Made by a program: the position numbers and the translations under genes
The notes under the pieces: model-generated
Told to the model about the DNA's origin: nothing
What the model saw: the letters and a program-made list of their open reading frames with translations, nothing else
Database searches by the model: none
DNA from: Nepenthes gracilis
Taxonomy: Eukaryota; Streptophyta; Magnoliopsida; Caryophyllales; Nepenthaceae
Length of the DNA: 64,000 nt
Assembly: GCA_033239525.1 (NCBI GenBank)
Contig: BSYO01000014.1
Location: 5,064,536 to 5,128,535, forward strand
Direction: 5' to 3'
Part shown: positions 53,618 to 64,000 of the stretch, piece after piece
Layout: each line of letters begins with the position of its first letter
How positions within the stretch are numbered: position 1 is the stretch's first letter

Positions 53618-55224
53618 CTAGCTCTCGGGCGGAATCGGACTCCCGGGCTCGATCTCCTTCCTTCTCTCTCCAGTCGCGCCCCTCTCTCTCTCTCTAAAAC
53701 CCACGGCTGTCCGCCGCTTCGATTCTGTTTTTTCCGCTCGAGCCACAGCTCGAGCGCCCAGCAGGCGCAAGCCTGCTGGCAGGGCTTCAGCAGCCCGGAC
53801 CCCGAATAATTTTTCTGATTTTTCTTTCGGTACCAAACCTTAATCATCCCATAGGATTAGTATTAATCATTTGCATACTAATCACCTCATAATTGTCGGG
53901 TTCACAAATCCGGAATCTCACCCGAAGTGAACCCAACATTTATCAGTTCTTAGCCAGCTATAGGAACCAGAAGCTGTAGGTAATAGATGGAGGTAAGAAA
54001 CCAACGAGTACCCAACCCCTGACAGTAACGAACAGCTAATCCACCGATCCAAGCAAAAGCTGCACCCAAAAAGGCTCCCACAAAAATTTATAAAAGGAGC
54101 AGAAAAACATCCTACATCAATACACCAGGACGGACACACTGCCTCATCAAAAGAGACAGCATCAATTCCACAAAGCAGAAAGACATCCAGGATCATCAAT
54201 GGCAGGACAACAGACTCAATCCAGGCCAAAAAAGGAGCTGAATTTAACAAGCAGATCATATCAGCATAGGCCGGTAAGAGACGCATTCGTCACAATTTAG
54301 CAACAACTACATCAGAACCAACACAAGGCGGGCACCCGACAGGTAAGGCTGAATCAAATCACTAAGGCTCCTTCAGATGGGATCTCAGCAGCATAGCAAC
54401 TACCCCAATCCAATCAGGGATCAGCCGCAGCAGCATCATCTCACCAGAGCAAACCCACTAAAGACGACCAGTTTAATTTCAGAATGACAAAACTCACCAA
54501 TCAGTATTCCAATGGCCAGATCAGCAACATATAGATCTGCTATACATAATACTAACCACTCAACACCCGAACAAACCCAAATCAGGCTGGCAACACCACT
54601 CGATATGCAACATCTATGTTCTCAAACGAGAAGAAAAAACTCAGGCTGTAGTGGTATCAGCCAGCATCTTCAAATCCAAATAATGATATCAGTCAGCATG
54701 TTATATAACCACCAGTTTCATCTCAATAAAAAATGCACACCCACCAGCAAACCGAGTAATAGCTGAGCATCACATTAAATACCCCATAACAACGAGTACC
54801 CAAGCAACCCAATACAGTTACAATACTGACAGCCAGTAATACTACCACAACATAAAGCTAGGGCCTTCAGCCTGAACCAAACCTAAGACATAGAATCGGT
54901 TCCTCCAAATGCAAGATTGCCAATGGCGGAAGGACACCCCGTATCATCTTCTTCAGAATGAGCAGCAATAGATAGCCACCGCCAGTCAGAAGAGCCTCAA
55001 CGAGCCACAAGAGGGACAGGAGAAACTGAGCTAATAAAACTTTTTTTTTTATGGGGGAAAACCACAGCCTACACCAAGGAGGGTGGAAACCGAAGATTTT
55101 TTTTCTTTTTTTCACCAAAGAAAACCAAGAGAAGGGCCCGTGAAGTAGAAGAGAGCCCAGGTAACAGCTGGAGAAACCAATCAAAAAGGGGACGCCACAA
55201 AAGCAACAAATTTTTTTTTTTATT

Positions 55225-55621
55225 TTATAAATTCCAGCGCCTAACAAGCGGAATGGAAACCCCCCCCCCATAGGGCAAGGAGGCCTTCAACTTGTCTCGA
55301 ACAACATTAATAATCAAAGAGCAAATCTAGGTCACATCCTGAGGGGAAGATTTCTCAAAAATCCAATTATTTCTTTCACGCCAAATGAAATAGACAGTGG
55401 CTGCAAGGGAAAGACGTTTGGAAAGGGCAAGAAGGTTCTTACCTTTCCATTGTTGAGCTGCCCAGTTTATGTTTTGGGGCCAATCGGGATACGGCCATTG
55501 AAAACCGGCTTTCCTTTGGATAGAGTTCCATAAAGAAAGGGAGAAGGTACAAGAGAAGAAAAGATGTTCATGGTTTTCGTCATCCAAGTCACAAAGGGTA
55601 CAGGTTTTAGAGAGGATAGGA
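55225..55621 (-). pseudogene. LINE ORF2 C-terminal fragment with zf-RVT, minus strand
   Basis: Encodes the zinc-binding end of ORF2: CTLCD, ENHEHLFFSCTF, WNSIQRKAGFQWPYPDW and VYFIWRERNNWIF. A frameshift follows SSPQD, and the last residues (RRWNL-like) end in GGAATTTATAA with an A run after the stop. The 5' truncation point is near 55621, next to a GGATAGGAGAGGATAGG duplication. It resembles 18501-18944 more than 50278-51030, suggesting a second LINE subfamily. Confidence 0.85.
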
Positions 55622-55638
55622 GAGGATAGGGCCGACGC

Positions 55639-55818
55639 GAGAGTTGGCGGAGTGGTTAAACGCACGGATGTGCTCCTCCCCCACTCGGATTCGATTCCTC
55701 AAAAAATCCAAGTGGTACTGTGCCTCCCAAAAAATCCCGCAAGGGATTCCTGGGTTATGGGGCCGCGAGTGCGGTGGGGCCAGTCACTATAAAAAGCTTA
55801 CACTTAACACAGTTTTGC
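55639..55818 (+). mobile_element. tRNA-derived SINE, copy 1
   Basis: Head with a good A box TGGCGGAGTGG (55645-55655) and B box GATTCGATTCC (55688-55698), the spacing of a tRNA gene. The body GTGGTACTGTGCCTCCCA, GGGTTATGGGGCCGCGAG and CACTATAAAAAGCTTAC is shared with the copies at 55819 and 26556. It is directly followed by a second copy. Confidence 0.85.
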
Positions 55819-56003
55819 CGAAGCAGAATTGGCCTGGTGTTTAAGCACATGGAAGTGTGCCCCCCTCACCCAGGTTCGATCCCCCGCGGAAGCACCAAGT
55901 GGTACTGTGCCTCCCAAAAAATCCCGCAAGGGGTTTCTGGGTTATGGGGCCGTGAGTGCGGTGGGGCCCGTCACTATAAAAAGCTTACTCTTAACACAGT
56001 TTA
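55819..56003 (+). mobile_element. tRNA-derived SINE, copy 2 (tandem)
   Basis: Same family; A-box-like TGGCCTGGTG (about 55830), B box GGTTCGATCCC (55873-55883). The body ends at CACAGTTTA, then about 20 bp of other DNA separates it from the LINE 5' palindrome at about 56024. Confidence 0.85.
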
Positions 56004-56023
56004 GCGCACACGATGTGATGTGT

Positions 56024-58085
56024 TAGAGAGAGAGACGCTCTCTTCTCTCTCTACAATTTCAAATCGTCCCGCTTGCATTTTTGAACTATCGTCTCCGTCA
56101 ACCATGGCCGACCACCTCGAGCCCCTCTCGGGCCTCTCTCCGGGAGTCCCTTCCTCTGTCTCCACATCATCTCCTAAGGCTCCGATGTCCTCGGCACCTT
56201 CTTCTTCCCTCCCAGAAGGTCAGATTTCGGGCGACCCGAAACCTTAGGGTTTCGTTTTCGTCTCCAATGGCCCTGTCAAAAGCTCCTCTAGCTGGGCTGA
56301 AATCGTGCGCAAAGATAGTCGTGAGGAGCGAATGGAGCTGAAATTCTTCCCTTCGGTGGCCGATGGGGGTGTTCCGTCCATTATCTCTCCTCCGCCCGAA
56401 GTCATCGACCAAGGTCAGTCTTTCTGGCGATTCTCCTTGGTTGGATATTTCAGTGACTCTCCCCCTCACTTTTTGGCTGTCAAAGCCATAGCAAACAAAA
56501 TTTGGGCCAGGTTCGGTCTCACTCACACTGCTGGCAACGAAAACGGTTACTTCTTCTTCCGATTCTCATCGCAGGAGATGTTGGAAAAATGTCTTCTTGC
56601 TGGCCCTTGGACCATGGATGGGAAGGCAATCTTCCTCAAATGCTGGAAGCCCGGGATGCCTCTTAACAAGGATGAACATAAACGATTTCCCATTTGGATC
56701 AAGCTCCTCAATCTGCCGATTGAGTATTGGACACCGGCCGGCCTCAGTTGGGCGGCTAGTGCTGTAGGCATTCCTCTCCAGCTTGACCCTCGTACTGCTC
56801 GCATGGAGAATATCTCCTTCGCAAGAGTCTGTGTGGAAGTGGGTGTCGATGGGCCTTTTCCTAAATGCTTCACCATTAAAGCCAGTCACGACTCGGCTCC
56901 CACTGTAGTAAAGGTGGAGTATAGCTGGCGGCCTATCAGGTGCAGTCGATGCCGTCTGTTGGGGCATGATGAAGATCAATGCCGTCCCATGAATGCTAAG
57001 CCTCCTTCTGGTATGTCCTGTTCCAAATCTTCCATTTCTGCTCTTATGGTTAATGTCCCTGTGGCCTCAACGCTTGACCCTGGGATCGTGGGTGCTGATG
57101 GTGCCCCTCCTTCTGTGGTTCAAGAAGTTTTGATTCAGCAGTCTTCTCCCCCACACTCAATTGATGCCCCGAAAGTTGCTGAGGGCCGAGGTGGTTGTTG
57201 TGGGAGTAGCCCAACCTTTGTGGAGGTGCTGGACTCTCAAAACTCCCCTGGTATGCCGGTTTCCCCAAAACCAGTTCCCTTTACCTTTGGTATGGTATCC
57301 CAGGCTCCCATGAAGTCTTCTGCCTGTACCACTGTATCTGGCCCCCCTCTCTGTGATTCCTCTGCTCTTGTATCAAAGGATGATCCAGAATGCTTGGATG
57401 GATTTCCTTGTGGGCCGGCTCCATTCCCTTCTGTTATGGAGGTTTCTCGGCCTGTATACCAGGTCTCTCTCCCCTCCCAATTGGATTTGGTTGTTCCTTC
57501 AAACTCACCTGCTAACAATGGGAACCAAGAGTGCCCTTTGGATGCCTCCGGATGTTTAGATGATTCCCTTGATACTCAGATTAAGGACTTGGCTCCTAAC
57601 TCCCCTGATTCCAGGACTGACCATCACCATTTGGATTTGGATGAGTATTTGCTTACCCCTACCTCTATCAAGAGGATTTCTTTGAAATATTCCTCGAATT
57701 CCCCTTTGGTAGATGAATTGCGGGGTATTGAATCTGATTGGAAGATTTCTAAGACAAGGAAAAAGAAAAAAACTGCCTCTCGGAAATCCAGGGGCGGCTC
57801 TGGCTCTTAGGAACATGCTGCTGGGGTACTTTTTGTCTGGGTCTTGTTCCTGGGACCCCGATTTTGATTTTCTGCTATTATCCAGCTCTCGTGCTGTTGC
57901 ATGCTCTAAATTGGCATGCTTTTTGGATTGAATAATGAGGGCGGTTTGCCCTTCTGCTTTACGAGAGGGATTTTGTTGTGGTGTTGAAGCTGATCTGTTA
58001 TTGTGATGTTGCTGTTGGTATAACTGGCCGTTTCTCTACTGCTGGTCAGTGAAGCTGCTGGTTCTTGCTACAGCATGTTCCTTCG
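56024..58085 (+). mobile_element. LINE or ORF1-only element, 5' end and ORF1, then interrupted
   Basis: Opens with TTAGAGAGAGAGACGCTCTC and CAATTTCAAATCG, carries an almost intact ORF1 (56104-57810) and about 270 bp of following non-coding sequence homologous to that after the ORF1 at 7462-8785, with no ORF2 start. It is interrupted at about 58086 by another element and is not recovered within the window. Confidence 0.75.
56104..57810 (+). pseudogene. LINE ORF1 with zinc knuckle, one premature stop
   Basis: The start ATG is in CAACCATGGCCGAC. The frame is 568 codons long and interrupted only by TAG at 56245-56247 (codon 48). Domain order: Ser/Pro-rich N-terminus; DUF4283-like region (ISPPPEVIDQGQSFWRFSLVGYF, HFLAVKAIANKIWARFGL, GYFFFRFSS, LAGPWTMDGKAIFLK, IWIKLLNLPIEYWTPAGLSW, LDPRTARMENISFARVCVEVG); a canonical CCHC knuckle CSRCRLLGHDEDQC (56941-56982); a long Ser/Pro/Val-rich linker; the TPTSIKRISLKYS motif; and the basic end TRKKKKTASRKSRGGSGS. 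This is the only ORF1 here with an intact knuckle. As an RNA-binding chaperone it would package LINE RNA, but the stop makes this copy inactive unless translation restarts downstream. Confidence 0.88.
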
Positions 58086-60334
58086 TAGAGAGAAGCTCCT
58101 CCCGGTTAGAGAGAGAAGCTCTCGCTTCTCTCTACCATTTTCAAAATTCATTTTGAATTTTGAATCTGTCTTCTGCGGTTGCCCGCGTCCTCCTACGACG
58201 CTCCTCCTCTGGCCGGGTGGCGCCAGTGCCGGCCTCGGCCGGTCTCCTGGTTGCTCCTCCCGGCCCCTCCCCTGGAAGCTCCTCCCGGTCCCTCCTTTGT
58301 TTTCTTCCTCTGAAGCTTCGATGCTCTCACTGGATCATCTCCTTACCTCCTCGGTTTGCTCCTTTTGTCTTGCTCTTGAACTGATTCTCCGTCCTTTGTC
58401 CGTTAAGGACGTTTCCCTTTCGTAGTCTCAGTTTGAGATGAAGGTCCTGGCTTCTCCCCGGGATTTCTGCCGGGTTTCTCGCCTCCGATTTTGGCGGGTT
58501 TCCTTGCGCAGTCAGTGGGGTCTAAGTGCCCCTGGTTCAGATTTCCTTGTGAAATCTTCGGTTTGGTTGCTGGCTGGGTTTGGGAAATTTTTGCCCTCCC
58601 GGTGCGTTGCTGATGGATTCCTTTTCTTGGTTGGTGAATCTGGGACTGAAGTTATTTGGTTCGGGAGCAGCTATCTGCGGCGCCGGCTCTGATGTCCCCA
58701 TGCCTGTGTGTTCCTTCCTGTTTGGACGGGTTGGGGGATGCTCGTGCAAATCTGTTTTGGGACTGTTTGGCTGTGGGCGGAAGAGATGGCCGAGGATCTG
58801 TTCGGTTGCTAGATTCCCTTCTATTGGGATGGAGTTCATTCTGTTTTTGTTGTCAATACGTGGAGAAGTGTTTGGGATGCAACTGTTGTGGGTTGCTGTT
58901 ATTAGGGGAGTCCCCTCTGTTGTAGCCAATAGATGGAGCAAGGACTGGATTCTGTTTCGGCTCTTGTCTCTGTCTGGATATTTGGCCTTGCCCCGCTGGT
59001 GGTTTGGCTGCTGAATATGCTATCTCCAGGATGCCGAGGCTGTGGCTGGATGGGTGCAGTGTGAGATTTGGTTGCTGTTGATGGTGTGTTGCTGAATCAG
59101 ATTTTGGCTGGCGCTGCCATTCCTGCTGTTCCACTGATCTCATCTCCTGTTACTCTTTCTATATAAGGTCCGTCCTCTGCATTAGGAGTAGCTGATATTG
59201 CCTATTGGTGATGGGTGGTTCAATGCCCCTGGCATTGATGGTGTTTGGTGGATCTGGATGTTAGAGGCATTACCAAAAATAGTAAATGACTAGCTGCTGC
59301 CTCTTTTTGCTATGCCTGCTGTTGTAGCATGCTATTGGAGTGTGGTATGTTGCATCTTTTGCTGCTGTGATTGCAGATAAACATTAGACCCTGAAGTTGG
59401 AGGTCCCGTGAAGTTTGGCACTTTTTCCCTGTGCAATTGCAGGATTAGAATTATCCTTTGCCTGGCATGAATTTCTCCTTGGCTTTTTGATGAAGGGGAC
59501 TTGGTTAGATTGTTTCCAAACTAAGTACAATTAGTGGTCCTGAAAGGGTCCTCTTGTGCTGCATTAGTTTGGATGCGTTTCTAGTGGTTGTTTGGGTGCA
59601 GGTAGGCCTGTTATGCCCATTCCTGCTCTTGGATGTGGTTTTGCTTTGCAGATGCCCTGTGTTTTGGTTCTGGCAATATTGCCAACCTGCTGGCATGGGG
59701 TATAAAGTTCTTGGTTCTGGAACTGCACTTGTGCTGCTGTCTGGATGTGCTGCTGCCAGTTTGTGCATTTGCTCTCCGATTGTGTTGAGGTCCGATGCTC
59801 CTGTGCCATGATGGTGCAGGGATGTGATGTTGCGGTTGGAAGATGCTGCTGGGATGGGGCTCTGTTGCAGCTACCAGTGTGAGCTGCTGATTTTCCAGCT
59901 GATTGGGCACTGGGAGCTGCTGAGTGTGGTCCAATGATTTGGAAGCATGAAAGCTGGTGGCCTGGCCGTTGGATGCTGATGAGGCATCCAATGATTCTGA
60001 TGTAGGCCCCTTCTGAAGCCAGGTTGCTGATCAGGCTGGCTGTTGATGGTGGTTGCTGCGCAAGGCTGGGTGCCTCTTTTGCTGATGGTGCCATATGTGG
60101 TGCTGATGCTTACTTGGCCTGCTTGAAGATGGAATGGCTGATTTCCAGGTCCTTGCTCCTGCTGTGCCATATGCTTGTGCAGCTTCTGCTGATTTCTTAC
60201 TGGCGTTGGAACGATGTTGCGTGTTGCTTCCAACTGCTGTATTACTTGGGGTGCATTTAGTTTTTGATTATGTAAAATGACTCTGTTCATTTTCGGTCTA
60301 TTAGATTGTTCCTCTTAGAGGTTTTTGAGTTATA
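58086..60334 (+). mobile_element. Non-coding LINE derivative, tail replaced by a LINE
   Basis: The 5' end has GTTAGAGAGAGAAGCTCTC, TTTTGAATTTTGAA, GACGCTCCTCCTCTGGCC and GCCGGCCTCGGCCGG (TCG in place of the ORF1 ATG). Two 25-bp GCTCCTCCCGGCCCCTCCC units lie near 58249-58295. The body is TGCTG-rich. It reaches the first tail hairpin (TCCTCTTAGAGG, about 60310-60321) and then stops at 60334, where LINE ORF1 sequence begins. Confidence 0.8.
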
Positions 60335-60339
60335 CTCCC

Positions 60340-62435
60340 ATGGCGCCGGCCGCACCTCCTTCCTCCCCTCCCTCGGCTTTAGTCGCTCCCCTCTCTCCAG
60401 TCCTCCCTTCTATCATATCCTCGTCCTCTCCAGCTCCCTTCCTCCATCGCCCTGCCACCCCGTGGCCACCCGCCTCTTCCAAGCTCTCCACCTCTTCACC
60501 TCCCAACTCACAGCCGTCCGACCCCGACTTCCCCCCTGTCAGCCGCCTCCCGCCGACGCCGTTCCAGGCGTCGATTCCGGTCAGCTTCCCCCTTTGAAAC
60601 CCATCTGGCTTCTGTTGACCCCACCCATTCCCCCTCCTCTCCTCCCTCTCCCCCGATTTTCAAAAATCGGGGGTCCAGCACCACGCCCCATCCTCGTCGC
60701 CCCCCTTGTTGGTCTCGTGCGGCTTTGCCGTGGTCTCTACTCCTTTGGTTGGGCCGACTCCACCAAATGCCCCTTCGTGTCTCGCTGCTTCTCTCCCCAT
60801 CGATGAGCTCCCCTGTTTTTTGCCGCCAGATTCTGATGGGGTTGGAGTTGCAAACCTCTCTAATCTCATCCCCTGTCCTGTCGGCCCTCCTCCATGCTCC
60901 TCTGGATCACCTTCTGGGATGCTGTTCGGGGCGGATGGGGTGATGTGTGCTACTGGCTCGAGTCCTTCTCTGTTGCCATCGCCCAGCAAGCAGTTCTCTG
61001 CTCTCCATAAACCTGAATCAGCCGGTATGATTGAGACATCTTCCCAGCGGCCTTGTGTCCCTGTTTTGCCCAGTGCCGATATTCACTGCTCTGTTGGTGC
61101 TCCTACCTCCTGCCCGTCAGGCTCCTCATGGGCCTCTGTTGTCGAGAAAAGAGCTATTGGAGGTAAATGTTCCCTTAAATTTTTTCCTCCGAACATTTCC
61201 GATTTGGATAATATAATTTTGTCCCCCCCTCCTGAGGTCACTAAACAGGGTGAGGACATGTGGGGTCCTACCCTTGTTGGATATTTTGTCGGCAATCCTA
61301 TTCATTTTAATGTGGTGAACTATATCACTAAGAAAATTTGGAAGCGATTTGAGCTACAGCATGTGGCTGGTAATGAATCGGGGTTTTTTTTTCTTTCACT
61401 TTTCTTCAAGTTCTATGCTTGAGAAATGTTTAGCTTCTAGCCCATGGACGATTGCTGGACACCCTTTTTTTTCTTAAACAATGGTGGCCTGGTATGATTT
61501 TATCCAGTGAGGAACACAAATCTTTTCCTACCTGGATCACCATATCTGGGATCCCGGTTGAATACTGGACCCCGCTGGGTTTAAGCTGGATCATGAAGTG
61601 CGGTTGGCAAACTCTCTTTTTAGATCCGGTTATCGAAAAGCTTGAGCGGTTGGGATTCGCTAGGGTATGTGTCAAATTGGGGGTCAATGCCCCTAGACCG
61701 AATTCTGTGAAGATTCGGACTAGAGGTGGCCCGGAGATCTAAATGATTCTCTATGTGAAATCAAAATTGAGTACCATCATAGGCCGATGCGCAGGGGCAC
61801 TCTTGACATGCGCAGGATTAAGAATCACCCAACCAAAGCTTCTTGGGTCCCCAAGCAGGAGGTCCTTCCTCGAGAAATCTCTACCTCCTCCGTTCCTCCT
61901 AGGCTGTCCCCCTGCATAAAAACTCCCGTCGCGGCTGCATCCGCGTCCACAGATATCATCCCTAAGGCCATAACGACCTCCAATTCGTTCATGGCCTTAC
62001 AAGAGGATGATTCTGATGCATTGCCAGATTGCCCCACTCTGAGTTCATCTGCACTGCCTTTTGATTGTGATCAAGATCCTCCTCCCTGTAATGATGAACC
62101 TACCCCTGATGCAATGCACGTCATGGCCTTGGTCGATCCGACTGTGCTTATTGTCGATGACGGTGTCGGATCGCCCAGTCAACCCCCCATCTCATCTCCC
62201 CCCTGGGCCTAGTAGTCCAATCCATTGTTCGGAGCCTCCCGGTTCACATCCCTCGAAGCTGGAAAGGGCTTCCTCCGATCCTGGATTGCTTGGAGCTCTT
62301 AACCCCTGTACTTCTTCCACCCCAGACCCTTCGACTGTTACACCTCATTGTGCTTCATTGCCAGGCCCTGCTGGTAGTTTGACAAAAAGTGGTCCATCAT
62401 CCAGAAATGGGGACCGTGTTTCTTCTCGTTGAAAT
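60340..62435 (+). pseudogene. LINE ORF1, multiply frameshifted, degenerate zinc knuckle
   Basis: The ATG at 60340 (CTCCCATGGCGCCGGCC) opens a Pro/Ser-rich N-terminus. The frame shifts at about 60590 and 60700, then 60706-61422 encodes the DUF4283-like domain (SPPPEVTKQGEDMWGPTLVGYF, ITKKIWKRFELQHVAGNESGFFF). It shifts again at about 61390 to KCLASSPWTIAGH, WITISGIPVEYWTPLGLSW and RLGFARVCVKLGVNAP. The knuckle position reads RRGTLDMRRIKNH and lacks cysteines. The C-terminal region continues in two frames to a stop at about 62432. It precedes ORF2 by about 50 bp, as expected for a bicistronic LINE. Confidence 0.8.
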
Positions 62436-62485
62436 AAAAAATCTCGGGGGGTTAGTAATCCTTCCCTCCCCCTCAACCCTAACCC

Positions 62486-64000
62486 ATGAATAACATTGCC
62501 TGTTGGAATGTGAGGGGACTTAATGGGATTGTCAAAGCCCACGAAGTCTGCAACCTCATTTGCTCCCATAGGTGTAGTATCGTTGGCTTGGTAGAAACCA
62601 AGGTAGCGGAGAAAAACTCTCTTGCTATTTCCACTAGAATCAGACCTAACTGGTCTTGGGTTATGAATTACTCTTCGGGTTCGGGTGGTCGGAATTGGGT
62701 TGGCTGGGATCCTAATCTGATTTCGTGCACTATTCTTTCCTTGGAGGACCAGGCCATTCATCTTGAGGTCCTGCTCCTCGAGGAAAATATTCGCTGCATT
62801 TTGTCCTTTATATATGGTGCAAATTCAGTAATCTCCCGTAGACTCCTATGGGATAGCCTTCGCGCGGTGTCAAACCATCCAGGCGATCTCCCTTGGGCGG
62901 CCCTCGGGGATTTCAATGTTATCCGATCCCCTTTCGAGGCCTTGGGTGGGATTTGGCATAACAATAGCTCGAATGACCTTGAAAACTGCCTTAGAGACTG
63001 CGATCTTAACGATGTGTGCCATGAAGACATGCATTATACCTGGAATGATGGGCGTGACTCTTCTCTTCGCATCTTCAGAAGCTTGATTGTATTGTCGCCA
63101 ATGGGTATTGGTTTGACAAATTTCGCAGGGCCAAAGCCCTTTTTCCCCCTCCGAGGGCTCTCGACCATTCGCCCTGTATTCTCATCCCTGCTGGCGTTCC
63201 ACCCCGTAAACACGGGTTGTTCCGGTTCAATAATTTTCTTACCAAATCCCCAAAATTTCTCCCTTTGGTTACTGATGCCTGGTTGGATGACATCAATGGC
63301 ACGCCTATGTTCAGGCTTGTGTCCTGACTTAAGCATGTGAAAAAATCTCTTAAAATGCTAAATGTCCATGAGGGTGATGTTCACGAGGAGGTCACCCGTG
63401 CCAGGGAAAGGCTTGACGCTATCCAAAGTCAGACTCCCTCTAACCTAGGGAGTCTTCTTGAGGAGCGTAGCTGTAAGGAGCTTACCATGCGGCCCTGGCA
63501 AAGGAAGCCGACTTTATGAAGCAAAAAGCCAAGATAAGGTGGCTCAAAGAAGGTGATCAGTGCAAAAAATACTTCTTTAAGACTGTGAATGGTAATAACA
63601 ATAAGAATCGGATTATTTCCCTTCTTGGTCATGATGGGAATCCTACCATCGGTGCTGAAAATGTTCAAAAGCTGATTGTGGACCACTTTAGTAGGGCTCT
63701 TGGGTCTGGTCGCACGTACAGATCGACTGATGCGGATCGGCTGCGTCCTTACATCCTTCATACTGTGCCTGAATCACTTATGGACTCTCTCGTGGGCCCG
63801 GTAACCGATGATGAGATCCGCAAGGGGATCTTTTCAATTGGTGACTATCGGGCCCCGGGGCCTGATGGTTTCAGTTCCCACTTCTTTAAGGAGTCGTGGG
63901 ATATCATTGGATCATCTGTTTGTGAAGCCATTCGTGATTTTTTCAATCATGGAAAGCTTCTCAAATAAATAAATTCGACGATCATCAGCCTAATCCCCAA
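62486..64000 (+). pseudogene. LINE ORF2 (partial): APE endonuclease and start of RT
   Basis: Starts at the ATG in AACCCATGAATAACATTGCC. The endonuclease is well preserved: NNIACWNVRGLNG, VETKVAEKN, LSFIYGAN, LGDFNVIRSPFEA and YTWNDGRDSSLRIF. A frameshift near 63075 follows; the SDH motif, in another frame, reads LDHSP (Ser to Leu, catalytic Asp and His kept). After a stop near 63326 the linker resumes. 63516-63968 encodes KIRWLKEGDQCKKYFFKTVNGN and the RT start with IRKGIFSIGDYRAPGPDGFSSHFF. A TAA at 63966-63968 replaces the codon after GKLLK. The element continues beyond the window. Confidence 0.88.

Larger units (their letters stand above)
44711..53938 (-). mobile_element. Ty3/gypsy-type LTR (probably solo), minus strand, split by a LINE
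   Basis: Read on the minus strand it starts TGTTGGGTTCACTTCGGG at 53938 and ends GCCGGGCTGTTAC at 44711, a typical plant gypsy LTR end. U3 (53938-53620) has a GCTCGAG-rich block; TATAAAGG lies at 53617-53610. The leader GCCTCGACGCG...AGGCAAGTG is split by the LINE at 47032-53589. Net length is about 2.7 kb. No primer-binding site or polypurine tract is seen on either side, so a solo LTR is most likely. It differs in sequence from the LTR at 38808. A degenerate repeat of about 174 bp lies at 46531-46790. Confidence 0.75.
43784..55621 (-). mobile_element. 5'-truncated LINE on the minus strand, split by an LTR
   Basis: Poly(T)-GGTAAGTAAG at 43784 is its 3' end, followed by the hairpin complement and GCTGGGGCATACCCCGAGC at about 43890. 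CAG-rich 3'UTR antisense runs to 44710 and from 53939 to 55222, about 2.2 kb in total. The ORF2 C-terminus is at 55225-55621. The LTR at 44711-53938 interrupts it. No TSD could be matched at its two ends, so the 5' junction near the SINEs may be rearranged. Confidence 0.75.
60335..64000 (+). mobile_element. LINE with ORF1 and ORF2, cut by the right window edge
   Basis: Starts a few bases upstream of an ORF1 ATG (60340), without the usual AGAGAGA 5' region, and runs through ORF1 remnants and ORF2 to the end of the window. A 5'-truncated LINE inserted in the tail of the preceding derivative is the simplest reading; the TSD would lie outside. Confidence 0.75.

Noticed and set aside
44711..53938. 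A complete LTR retrotransposon between the two LTR parts
   Set aside because: The two parts are halves of one LTR in the same orientation separated by a LINE; there is no gag or pol, primer-binding site or second LTR.
55639..55700. A functional tRNA gene suggested by good A and B boxes
   Set aside because: The sequence continues into a SINE body shared with two other copies and I see no complete cloverleaf.

Overview
This window looks like nuclear DNA from a seed plant, in a repeat-saturated (heterochromatin-like) region. I find no host gene, rRNA or tRNA gene, or CRISPR array. The assignment to plants rests on plant-type L1-clade LINEs (ORF1 of DUF4283/zinc-knuckle type; ORF2 with APE endonuclease, reverse transcriptase and zf-RVT), a Ty3/gypsy chromovirus-like pol, long LTRs and a tRNA-derived SINE. 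The species cannot be named from the sequence.

Almost all of the window can be parsed as retrotransposons nested in one another, because most insertions still have 10-17 bp target-site duplications (TSDs). Left part: a minus-strand non-coding LINE derivative (1-3738) abuts a Ty3/gypsy pol (3739 onward). That pol is cut by several small insertions and then by about 31 kb of nested elements (6640-37868). It resumes exactly in register at 37876, ends at 38755, and is followed by a polypurine tract and a 3' LTR (38808-43783). The 31-kb insert is up to seven layers deep. It holds an ORF1-only element (7369 onward), a truncated LINE with RT (12142-21263), an ORF1-only element with an intact 693-aa ORF1 (21331-25096), a second truncated LINE (25230-35052), and a SINE/ORF1 chimera (26556-30511).

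Right part: a minus-strand LINE (43784-55621) is split by a minus-strand LTR (44711-53938), which is itself split by a nearly complete plus-strand LINE (47032-53589) with a 2.56-kb 3'UTR. Then come two tandem SINEs (55639-56003) directly upstream of another ORF1 element (56024-58085), a 2.2-kb non-coding derivative (58086-60334), and a LINE running off the right edge (60335-64000).

All LINEs, ORF1-only elements and non-coding derivatives share the same ends. The 5' end is an AGAGAGA/TCTCTCT palindrome followed by an AAATTCGAATTT-like palindrome. The 3' end is a module of three successive hairpins plus ACTTACTTACC and poly(A). The long hairpin keeps its pairing while its sequence varies between copies, which suggests an RNA structure recognised by the ORF2 reverse transcriptase. 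My reading is one autonomous LINE lineage supplying ORF2 in trans to two parasitic classes: ORF1-only (HAL1-like) elements, and 2.2-kb elements keeping only the ends and a stub of ORF1. Six ultra-short copies (14-23 bp of 3' end, each with a TSD) record abortive insertions by the same machinery.

All boundaries were read by eye. Where TSDs are given they were located directly in the sequence; other edges are approximate.
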